The notes under the pieces are model-generated. The model saw only the letters and a list, made by a program, of their open reading frames with translations. It did no database searches and was not told the origin of the DNA. Below, piece by piece: positions 1 through 5,520 of a stretch of DNA of 5,520 nt. The stretch lies in NCBI GenBank assembly GCA_009927375.1, contig RFNE01000025.1, positions 1 to 5,520 on the forward strand. The letters are read 5' to 3'. Position 1 is the stretch's first letter. Every line of letters begins with the position of its first letter. A program made the position numbers and the translations under genes. The DNA comes from Actinomycetota bacterium. Lineage in GTDB: Bacteria > Actinomycetota > Acidimicrobiia > Acidimicrobiales > Ilumatobacteraceae.

Positions 1-1307
1 CCACTCAATGCAACAGTTCCCGAGAATTTCCCACCGCCGTTGAAAAAGAGTGCTCCATACGAGGAATATCCGGTGCCGGAAATAGTGAGTGGCTCGGCCG
101 AATCAGTGACCAAACTTCCGACCTTCAACGATGCGCCGCTCGCAACCGTTGTGCCCTGGGTCGCGCCGCTCGCCCCAAGACCAGCGTTGTTCGACAGGTT
201 TAAATCACCATCGTTAACTGCAGTCGTTCCGGTGTACGTGTTCGTCCCAGAGAGTGTGAGCGCACCAGCACCCGTCTTCGTCAACGTTCCGCTACCCGAG
301 ATGACTCCGGACAACGTCACACTGGTGACGCCGCTCTCGACCTTGATGGTTGTGTTTGCGCTGAGCGAAATAGTTCCAGACGCCGTCACGCTTGAAGTCG
401 GGAGGTTCAGTGCACCGTCGTTGGAGGACACGCCGTCACCCGCAAGCGTGAGAGGCTCGCTGGTAGACGTCGTGATCTTCAACGTTGCACCTGACGACAC
501 GGACGTTCCACCTGCATTCGTGCCGAGCGCAGTCGAGCCCCCGGCAGTCAGCGTTCCCGCGCTCACCGTCGTCGTCCCGGTATACGAACTCGCACCACTC
601 AAGCTCAGAGCACCTGTGCCAGTTTTCGTCAGGTTCGTCGACGTTCCCGCGATGATGCCTGCATACGTCAGCGTCGCTCCAGAACTGACGTCGATCGTTC
701 CGTGTGATGCACCGAGCGTGATTCCACGATTCGTCGAGAGAGTAAAAGTTGAGGATGCCTGTAATGTGCCGCCATTCAAGGTGATCGATGTCGCACTGAC
801 CGAAGCCGGTGCAGCTCCAAGGTTGAGGTCGGCGGCGACCGACAACGTCCCCGCGGTGACTGACACACCTCCGGAGTTGGTGTTTGTGCCTGTGACTCCA
901 CCAGTCAAGGTGAGTGTGCCCGCACCAGTTTTCGTTATTGCGCCTGTGCCTGACACAACCCCGGACACTGTCGCCGTATACGACGACGCAACTTGGATCG
1001 TTGCCGCTGTCGACATCGCCACCGTTCCGCTCACCGTGCCTCCGGCGGTGAAATTGAGGGCTCCTGCCGACGACACCCCGGTACCAGCAAGGCTCAACGG
1101 TTCGGCTATTGAATACGCACCAATCTCGAGCGTTGCACCACTCGACACCGACGTGTTGCCACTCGTGCCTCCAAGTGCAGAAGTGTTGCCGATCGTCAAC
1201 GTGCCTACACTCACCGTGGTTGCACCGATGTAGGTGTTCGCTGCCGACAACGTCAGAGCGCCAGTGCCGGACTTCGTCAGGGTTCCAGTGCTCGTGGCGA
1301 TCACACC
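1..1307 (-). pseudogene. C-terminal continuation of the PATR protein, out of frame and cut by the window edge
   Basis: Seen: the minus frame whose codons have their first base at positions 1307, 1304, and so on is free of stop codons down to base 1 (about 435 codons). It reads as typical PATR sequence throughout: SGVIATSTGTLTKSGTGALT, then LSAANTYIGATTVSVGTL, VVSGTGAITKTGAGTLTLTG, NLTKTGTGALSLSGASSYTG, and TLTKTGAGALTLSGTNTYTG near the left edge. It has no start codon or RBS of its own where it begins. It picks up the repeat exactly where the 5086 frame stops, so it is the downstream part of the same gene separated by a one-base shift, not a new gene. The gene end, including any C-terminal anchor, sorting signal or beta-barrel, lies beyond base 1. 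Whether this is a true pseudogene or a sequencing artefact cannot be decided here. The coding nature of the frame is well supported. Confidence 0.85.
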
Positions 1308-1312
1308 GGAAT
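1301..1312 (-). other. Frameshift site inside a PATR repeat
   Basis: The coding strand reads ACG ATT CCG GTG TGA (Thr Ile Pro Val stop). One extra T would give ATT TCC GGT GTG ATC GCC (Ile Ser Gly Val Ile Ala), which matches the repeat consensus elsewhere in the protein (FTVSGAIATGSGTVTKSGSG). The spacing between repeat cores across this point is 422 nt, not divisible by three; all ten other core-to-core steps are multiples of three. No classical X XXY YYZ slippery heptamer is present, so programmed frameshifting is not favoured. Confidence 0.85.
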
Positions 1313-4300
1313 CGTCGACGTGCCAGCCGAGTCGATCTCGAGCGCGTAGGTCCCCGTGAATCCCCCACTCATCGTGAGCGTCGAGGATGAATCGATTTGG
1401 ATCTGTGACGCAGCGCCAAGGGTGATCTGGGTTGAAATCACGTTCGTCCCGGAGACGTTGCGAATCGCACCCATCTCCGTTCCACTCGTCACGCCGTCAC
1501 CCGAAATCGTGAATGTCTCGTCCAGGGTCAATCCACCAGAGATATTGAGGGTCGCATCCGATGCGATCGTCGTTGCACCGTCCGTCGTGCCCAACGAGGC
1601 CGCGTTCGAGATTGCAACGACACCCGTGGAGATCGTCGTCGCACCTGTGTATGTGTTCGCCGCCGACAGGGTCAACGTGCTCGAACCGACATTCTTCGTC
1701 AATGCGCCGGAACCTGAAATGATTCCCGACAGAGTCTGGGCCGTCGACGACGCGTACGTGAACGTCGTCGATGAACCGAGCGCGATTCCTGCCGAATACG
1801 AGCCCGATCCCAACGAACCGGTTCCCGACACCGTGATTCCACCACCAGAAGCCGAGATCGTGGTCGATCCGGAATACGTATTTGTCCCGGAAAGTGTGAG
1901 TGTGCCCGAACCCGACTTCGTCACCGTTCCCGATCCTGTGGCGATTGCGCCCGAAACCGTGAATGAGCCTGTTCCACCAAAGGTCGTGTTGATGTTCGAA
2001 CCAGATACCCCACCGGACAACGTCAACGTTGAAGCGTCTGACATGAACGTTGACGCACCGGTCACGGTGACGAGTCCCGAAATCGTGTTCGCACCTGCGA
2101 CGTTCCGCAGCACACCGTTCGTCGACACGCCGGTTCCGGCAACCGAAAATGCATCCGCGAGGGTGATTGGCCCGGACATCTCGAGGGCCGCCCCAGAACT
2201 CACCGTCGTTGCGCCGGCGCTCGTTCCGAGTGCCCCGCTGTTCTTTGCCGACACTACTCCCGCATAGATCGTCGTCGCTCCCGTGTACGTGCTGTTGGCG
2301 TCGAGCGTCAAGGTTCCGGTTCCGTACTTGTTGACATCACCCGTCGACGTCGCGATCGGATCTTGGATCGCGACGTTTCCGTCACCTGCAAAGTTCAAGT
2401 TGAACGTTCCGGTGATGGCATTGCCGGTCGCAACGTCGAACGTGAGAGTTCCGTCGTCTGATTGGATACGCGAGTTCGCAGTCAGGGTGACGAGCCCGAC
2501 AATTGAGTTCGCGTCCGCAGCGGCAGTCGACAAGTTGCGGATCGCTCCGTTCGTCCCCACTCCGTTCCCCGCGATGCTCAAGGCATCAGCGATCGAGATT
2601 GCGGTGCCACTGAGGTGGATTGAGGCACCGTTGGACACGGTCGTCGAACCGGCGCTCGTACCGAGTGTCGACGACGAGGTGACGAGCAGCACGCCTTCGT
2701 CTACAACTGTCGATCCGCTGTAGGTATTCGTTCCAGAAGGGGTGAAGGTTCCGCTTCCCTTCTTGACGATTCCACCGGTTCCCGAAATGACTCCTGCGAA
2801 GGTCGTGGACGTGGAGTTGCCCGTGGTCAGCGTTGCCGAACCCAGAGTGATTGCACCGGTCCCCGAAGCGGCCACGGACGCCACGGTGTCCGACACGCCA
2901 TTCAAGTCGAACGTCGCACCGTCGCTTACGACCACGGCAGTCGAGTCGGAGAGTTGGCCGGTTCCACTCAACTTCAATGTTCCAGCCGAAATCGTGGTCG
3001 TGCCGACATAGGTCAGTGAGCCTTCGATCGTCAACGTTCCCGAGCCGGCCTTCGTGAGGCCTCCCTGCCCGGTGATCGTGCCTCCATACGTTGACGAGGC
3101 ACTTCCAGAAGTCGTCAGAGTGGCGGTGCCGAGGGAGATCGTCGAACCACCCAACGTGTTCGATATCGATGAAACCGTTTCATTGAAATCGTTCAGATCG
3201 AACGTTGCATTGCTGTCGACCACGAGAGCTGTCGAGTTACTCAATCGGTCTGCCGCACCGAGCCGTAACGTTCCTGCACTCACGGTCGTGACGCCGGTAT
3301 AGGTGTTCGCACCACTCAGCGTCATCACGCCATTTCCGGTCTTGGTAAGTCGACCGGTTCCCGACATCAGCCCCGAATACGTCGTCGAGGAGTTGTCCCC
3401 GCCGACCGTGAAACTTCCGCTTCCCAGCGAGACGTCACCGAGACCCGAAATCGAGCCAACCGTTTCGTTGAAGCTTGCAAGGTCGAGCGTTGCTCCACTT
3501 GCGATCGCCACCGCGGTGTCGTCGGACCACTTATCTTTGCCGCCGAGCTTGAGCGTTCCGGCAGAAATCGTCGTCGACCCAGTGTTGGTGCTGAGCCCAC
3601 TCACGGTCAGCGTTCCCGCACCAAGCTTCGTGACCGTCGTTCCTGCACCGCTGATTGCACCGCGATACGTGGAATCTCCACCTTGGGTGATGGTGAGGTC
3701 TCCACCAGAGAGATCAAGGTTTCCCGAACCGCTCAGACCGCCCGACGTTGCAGTGATCGTGACATCACCGGTGGATGTTCTGGTGATCGGTGCATTCAAC
3801 ACCACGCTGGAGTCGGCGACCAACGTAAGCGTGGTCGTGCCACCTGCAGCGATTTCAGCTGACACCGTGATGGTGCCGCTCATCGAACCACTTCCGGTCG
3901 TACTCACGGTGACGTTGCCGGACTCGAGGGCAGCCGACAAGGTGGCGGCCGAGAGCGTGGCGGCAACCGAGGATGACGAGGACGTGTACGTCCCCGAACT
4001 GAAGGAAATGTCGGCGTCCGCGCTCTCCGAAATCGAGATGTCGCGAGGGTCGACCAGCCACGTTCCGTACGCCCCGGCGGGAGCAACGGTGTCGACGTCG
4101 ATTCCGTCGATGTCCAGAAGTGGTCCAGAGGTCTCGATGCGGCCTCCGTCGCCACCGAATCGTCCACCACGTGCACTCAGCGAACCCTGGACGACGACCC
4201 GTGCCGACGGATTCTTCGGGTCGGCCCACAGCACGATGGTGCCGCCATCGCCGTCATAGCGTGCACCTGCGTCGATCGATGCAGCATCGCTGACGGTGAT

Positions 4301-5086
4301 GCGCGAAGCAGGTGCAAACCCGCCAGCACCCTGCCAACCGCCACCAAGTTGGATGACTCCGCCTCCGTGGTCCCCCGATGCTTCGATGGTGCCGTCAACG
4401 GAGATGACATCTCCTTCGATCGTGACGGAGCCACCGATGTGTCCGGCGACGTCGATGCGACCGGCAATCGCTACCTCGTCTGCGCGCAAGCGCAGTGAAT
4501 GTCCGGGCAGACGGATCGTCGAGTCGCGCTCAAGAGTGAGCGTTCCGCCCGTTCGAATGACGACGTCACCACCAGATCGCTTCGCGGCGAGGTTCTGAAG
4601 CACACTTGGCGTGATCGATGCGTCGTCGTACGCAATGACCTGCCCATCGTCGAATGCGACTGCCGGATCGTGAGTTCCATCGTTCGAGATCGTGAGGTCG
4701 TGGGTCGAAACGACGACGACCGCATTGCTCGACGTATCGAGCACGCGGCGGCCGGTGAGGAAGCGATCGGATTCGATACGAGCATCGATGATGGACGGCA
4801 CGTCATCGTTGACTATGACGACGTAGCGACCGAATCGGTCCGTCGTGGTTTCGCGCGTTCGACCATCACTCCATCGAGCGACGACCGTTGCACTACTGAT
4901 CGGCTGACCGGAGTCGTCGACGACGACACCGATATAGGGAGTCGCGACGTTGGAGGTTCGAACTTCCGTTGGCGCGGCGTGCGCGGTGTCGTTCAACCAC
5001 GACGTGAGGAGTCGCGCGCTCACTCCTCCAAGAACGACGGCGAGGAGACCGAAAGCCAGGGCGCGACGAAAGAAGGTCCTGCTCAT
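1301..5086 (-). CDS. Giant secreted beta-helical protein (FHA-like stalk plus PATR repeats), N-terminal part up to a frameshift
   Basis: Seen: 1261 codons from ATG 5084-5086 to TGA 1301-1303. Order of parts: signal or anchor segment (residues 1-37); small beta-sandwich resembling carboxypeptidase regulatory domains (about 50-93); filamentous-haemagglutinin-like stalk (about 158-355, ending GTWLVDPRDISI); Ser/Thr-rich segment (about 356-470); then seven PATR units with the core TKxGxGTLTLSGxNTYTGxTT, their core Lys first at residue 487. Known: PATR and FHA-type repeats form right-handed beta-helices in secreted adhesins and autotransporter passengers. Inferred: a surface-exposed or released structural or adhesive protein; the ligand is unknown and no enzyme motif was seen. 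Start choice: ATG 5086 has GAGGGGG 11 nt upstream and opens directly on the signal segment. An in-frame TTG at 5116 would add ten residues and place this SD inside the gene; the upstream in-frame stop is TGA 5144-5146. Odd: the stop falls inside a repeat, which continues in another frame to the left. Confidence 0.88.
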   Translation of the reverse strand: MSRTFFRRALAFGLLAVVLGGVSARLLTSWLNDTAHAAPTEVRTSNVATPYIGVVVDDSGQPISSATVVARWSDGRTRETTTDRFGRYVVIVNDDVPSIIDARIESDRFLTGRRVLDTSSNAVVVVSTHDLTISNDGTHDPAVAFDDGQVIAYDDASITPSVLQNLAAKRSGGDVVIRTGGTLTLERDSTIRLPGHSLRLRADEVAIAGRIDVAGHIGGSVTIEGDVISVDGTIEASGDHGGGVIQLGGGWQGAGGFAPASRITVSDAASIDAGARYDGDGGTIVLWADPKNPSARVVVQGSLSARGGRFGGDGGRIETSGPLLDIDGIDVDTVAPAGAYGTWLVDPRDISISESADADISFSSGTYTSSSSSVAATLSAATLSAALESGNVTVSTTGSGSMSGTITVSAEIAAGGTTTLTLVADSSVVLNAPITRTSTGDVTITATSGGLSGSGNLDLSGGDLTITQGGDSTYRGAISGAGTTVTKLGAGTLTVSGLSTNTGSTTISAGTLKLGGKDKWSDDTAVAIASGATLDLASFNETVGSISGLGDVSLGSGSFTVGGDNSSTTYSGLMSGTGRLTKTGNGVMTLSGANTYTGVTTVSAGTLRLGAADRLSNSTALVVDSNATFDLNDFNETVSSISNTLGGSTISLGTATLTTSGSASSTYGGTITGQGGLTKAGSGTLTIEGSLTYVGTTTISAGTLKLSGTGQLSDSTAVVVSDGATFDLNGVSDTVASVAASGTGAITLGSATLTTGNSTSTTFAGVISGTGGIVKKGSGTFTPSGTNTYSGSTVVDEGVLLVTSSSTLGTSAGSTTVSNGASIHLSGTAISIADALSIAGNGVGTNGAIRNLSTAAADANSIVGLVTLTANSRIQSDDGTLTFDVATGNAITGTFNLNFAGDGNVAIQDPIATSTGDVNKYGTGTLTLDANSTYTGATTIYAGVVSAKNSGALGTSAGATTVSSGAALEMSGPITLADAFSVAGTGVSTNGVLRNVAGANTISGLVTVTGASTFMSDASTLTLSGGVSGSNINTTFGGTGSFTVSGAIATGSGTVTKSGSGTLTLSGTNTYSGSTTISASGGGITVSGTGSLGSGSYSAGIALGSSTTFTYASSTAQTLSGIISGSGALTKNVGSSTLTLSAANTYTGATTISTGVVAISNAASLGTTDGATTIASDATLNISGGLTLDETFTISGDGVTSGTEMGAIRNVSGTNVISTQITLGAASQIQIDSSSTLTMSGGFTGTYALEIDSAGTSTIPV
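4022..4615 (-). other. Filamentous-haemagglutinin-like stalk region
   Basis: Residues about 158-355. The order SVLQNLAAKRSGGDVVIRTG, IQLGGGWQGAGG, ASIDAGARYDGDGGTIVLWA, GSLSARGGRFGGDGGRIETS and TVAPAGAYGTWLVDPRDISI matches the recurring blocks of FHA-family large exoproteins: GG-x-(I/V)-x-(I/L)-GG, 'DGG-x-(I/V)-x-(V/L)-WAD', 'GSISARGG...GGDGG-(F/R)-(V/I)-E-x-SG', and 'AP-G-x-x-GT-(L/W)-L-(V/L)-DP-x-(D/N)-I-x-I'. The canonical N-terminal TPS motifs (NPNL, NPNG) that engage a TpsB/FhaC pore were not seen upstream. The region therefore looks like an FHA stalk detached from its usual secretion domain. A second copy of the LxxALxSGNVxV motif follows at residues about 378-411. Confidence 0.75.
4808..4939 (-). 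other. Carboxypeptidase-regulatory-like / Ig-like beta-sandwich domain
   Basis: Residues about 50-93 carry the pattern YIGVVVDDSGQPISSATVVA, followed by a T-x-T-D-R-F-G-R-Y segment. This is the G-x-V-x-D-x-x-G-x-P-(I/L)-x-x-A-x-V ... T-D-x-x-G-x-Y signature of the CarboxypepD_reg / CNA-B-like superfamily. These are small non-catalytic beta-sandwiches common in secreted and surface proteins. Here the domain sits just after the signal segment, where an FHA-type exoprotein would normally carry its TPS secretion domain. The assignment rests on pattern recognition only. Confidence 0.6.
4976..5086 (-). other. Signal peptide or N-terminal membrane anchor
   Basis: Residues 1-37 begin with a basic n-region (MSRTFFRR), followed by a hydrophobic core (ALAFGLLAVVLGGVSA, residues 9-24). 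A plausible signal-peptidase I site follows AHA at residue 37 (AHA|APTE). The 12 residues between the core and that site are longer than usual. Cleavage after VSA (residue 24), or no cleavage with the helix kept as an anchor, is therefore also possible. There is no lipobox Cys, so it is not a lipoprotein. The extended ESPR signal found on some large Gram-negative exoproteins is not seen. Confidence 0.75.
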
Positions 5087-5097
5087 GGTGAGCACTG

Positions 5098-5104
5098 CCC
5101 CCTC
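5098..5104 (-). promoter_or_regulatory. Ribosome binding site fixing the ATG start at 5086
   Basis: The coding strand reads TGAGGGGGCAGTGCTCACC directly before ATG. GAGGGGG lies 11 nt upstream of the start codon, slightly long but acceptable spacing. It supports ATG 5086 over the in-frame TTG at 5116, which would lie upstream of this site. Confidence 0.6.
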
Positions 5105-5120
5105 AACGCTCGACAAGATT

Positions 5121-5138
5121 GGCGGTCGAAAGTCCGCC
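5121..5138. promoter_or_regulatory. GAAA-capped hairpin in the leader, close to the RBS
   Basis: On the + strand GGCGGTC-GAAA-GTCCGCC forms a stem of six pairs with one T:T mismatch and a GAAA loop. On the mRNA strand (minus) the loop is TTTC. It ends about 16 nt upstream of the GAGGGGG site, so it would lie in the 5' leader if transcription starts upstream. There is no T-run on either side, so a terminator is unlikely. Function unknown. Confidence 0.3.
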
Positions 5139-5262
5139 CTATTTCAGATTGTGCTGAGTTACTGGGTACGGATGTCCAAGGAGTATCCAAGCCCTCCCAA
5201 ACGTGACGACGACATGAAATTCAGTGCCGAGAATTCGGCTCGTGAGTACCTGGTGGAATCGG

Positions 5263-5295
5263 GCACGACGTGCGAATCGCACCTATATAGAGGTG
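5263..5295. promoter_or_regulatory. Three consecutive overlapping palindromes
   Basis: Three inverted repeats follow one another: GCACG-A-CGTGC (5263-5273, perfect), GTGCGA-A-TCGCAC (5270-5282, perfect 6-bp arms) and CACCTATATAGAGGTG (5280-5295, one mismatched pair). Neighbours share bases, so as RNA the hairpins would be mutually exclusive. As DNA they could be stacked operator sites. The third contains TATATA, which could serve as a -10 element on either strand, but I see no good -35 at 16-18 nt. Located about 180-210 nt upstream of the start codon. Confidence 0.4.
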
Positions 5296-5365
5296 TCACA
5301 CTTTCTCCGACAGAAACCGCTGCTCCACGGCCGTCGCGCATTGATCCAACGACCTCTCGAAAGCG

Positions 5366-5383
5366 GAAGAAAGTACTCTTTTC
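5366..5383. promoter_or_regulatory. AGTACT-centred imperfect palindrome
   Basis: GAAGAAAGTACTCTTTTC is an 18-bp inverted repeat centred on AGTACT with two mismatched pairs. It could be an operator for a dimeric regulator or a chance purine/pyrimidine symmetry; nothing else in the window supports a choice. Confidence 0.2.
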
Positions 5384-5434
5384 TCTCCCCGACCGAGCCC
5401 GCCAACGCAGCGGAGCAGGTGAAATTTTTGTACT

Positions 5435-5464
5435 CACCCCATAAGTCTCTAGGGGTGCCTTTTC
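5435..5464 (+). terminator. Possible rho-independent terminator, + orientation
   Basis: CACCCC (5435-5440) pairs perfectly with GGGGTG (5452-5457) across an 11-nt loop and is followed by CCTTTTC. The U-tract is short and the loop large, so this is weak. No + strand gene ends before it in this window, which counts against the call. Read on the minus strand the stem is followed by AGTACAAAAATTTC, with no U-run directly after it. Confidence 0.3.
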
Positions 5465-5520
5465 AATCCCAACCCCACCGAAATCCCACTGGTGGTAAGG
5501 GTTTCCTCGGCTGAAGACCT

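Larger units (their letters stand above)
1..3650 (-). repeat. Array of at least eleven PATR (autotransporter-associated beta-strand) repeats
   Basis: The conserved Lys codon of the core T-K-x-G-x-G lies at (lowest base) 3626, 3341, 3050, 2762, 2327, 1916, 1694, 1272, 930, 624 and 276. The spacings are 285, 291, 288, 435, 411, 222, 422, 342, 306 and 348 nt. Two subtypes are visible. Units 1-3 (about 95-97 aa apart) carry a DL-x-x-(F/V)-(N/S)-(E/D)-TV-x-S(I/V) block. Most later units (about 100-145 aa apart) carry a (A/T)LGT-x-AG-x-T-x-VSSGA-x-L block followed by x-(A/E)-x-(L/F)-(T/S)-(I/V/L)-(A/S)G-x-GV-(S/T). Unit 9 is divergent. Similarity extends to the DNA around each core, as in blocks at about 236-300 and 1876-1940. 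This suggests growth by tandem duplication and offers substrate for recombination. Confidence 0.88.
5087..5520. other. Upstream non-coding region of the PATR gene
   Basis: No convincing gene is seen in these 434 bases on either strand. Open frames of 90-165 codons cross it (for example 5159-5437 minus and 5224-5514 plus). Their translations are Arg/Ser-rich and unlike any family I know, none has a good RBS, and they overlap each other, so they are treated as chance. No tRNA-like T-arm, recognisable riboswitch core or convincing paired -35/-10 promoter was found. The region holds several palindromes or hairpins, listed separately, and a T/A-rich stretch at about 5421-5431. It is probably the promoter and leader of the minus gene, and possibly also serves a neighbour beyond the right edge. 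Confidence 0.6.

Noticed and set aside
40..1233. 397-codon + strand open frame, Val/Pro-rich
   Set aside because: It is the exact antisense of the PATR continuation; Gly/Thr/Ser codons on the minus strand read as Pro/Val/Ala-rich on the plus. No RBS or family resemblance; repeats mirror the PATR period.
1301..1312. Programmed -1 ribosomal frameshift
   Set aside because: The direction would fit, but there is no X XXY YYZ slippery heptamer and no clear downstream pseudoknot; a one-base indel next to a T-run is the simpler account.
436..1368. 310-codon minus frame, Arg/His/Trp/Cys-rich, overlapping the frameshift
   Set aside because: Composition (many W, C, H, R) is typical of an out-of-frame reading; the adjacent minus frame gives perfect PATR repeats over the same DNA.
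1356..2267. 303-codon + strand open frame
   Set aside because: Antisense shadow of the PATR gene in the same relative phase as 40-1233; same VPxPxxVxVP-type low-complexity product.
1..3650. Possible CRISPR array or satellite because of regularly spaced repeats
   Set aside because: Unit spacing of about 220-435 nt, divergent sequence and codon-phase conservation show protein-coding repeats, not short identical direct repeats with spacers.
3303..4259. 318-codon + strand open frame
   Set aside because: Antisense to the first PATR units and FHA-like stalk; product is Pro/Val/Ser-rich without a recognisable domain.
5159..5437. 92-codon minus frame upstream of the main gene
   Set aside because: GTG start without SD, basic random-looking product, and it spans the palindromes and part of the terminator-like stem; no homology recognised.
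5400..5520. Riboswitch (c-di-GMP or c-di-AMP type) in the G-rich far upstream region
   Set aside because: Several G/C-rich stems are present, but none of the conserved core strings of those classes could be matched.

Overview
The window is essentially one very large secreted-protein gene on the minus strand, plus its upstream non-coding region. The gene starts at an ATG at 5086 and runs leftward past base 1. It encodes a Gly/Ser/Thr-rich beta-helical surface protein built of: an N-terminal signal or membrane-anchor segment; a small carboxypeptidase-regulatory-like beta-sandwich; a filamentous-haemagglutinin-like (two-partner-secretion exoprotein) Gly-rich stalk; and at least eleven passenger-associated transport repeats (PATR, the 'autotransporter-associated beta-strand repeat').

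The reading frame is broken once. The frame opened at 5086 stops at TGA 1301-1303 in the middle of a repeat. The repeat continues without any stop in another minus frame from about 1307 down to base 1, with four further PATR units. Comparison with the protein's own other repeats places the lesion at the GGAAT (+ strand) around 1308-1312, where one extra A (T on the coding strand) would restore an uninterrupted protein. It is either a real disabling mutation or a homopolymer sequencing/assembly error. The true C-terminus (anchor, sorting signal or beta-barrel) lies off the left edge.

Bases 5087-5520 hold no convincing gene. They contain a Shine-Dalgarno-like GAGGGGG before the ATG, a GAAA-capped hairpin, three consecutive overlapping palindromes, and a terminator-like hairpin near the right end.

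Organism: the DNA is moderately GC-rich and has no taxonomic marker. The base and codon style (many CGTCG and GATCG strings, GTC/GTG, TCG and CGA codons) would fit an actinobacterium such as an Acidimicrobiia lineage, but this is only an impression. The protein families are better known from Gram-negative bacteria with type V secretion, and no secretion partner is visible here. No other gene is present, so no pathway can be reconstructed.
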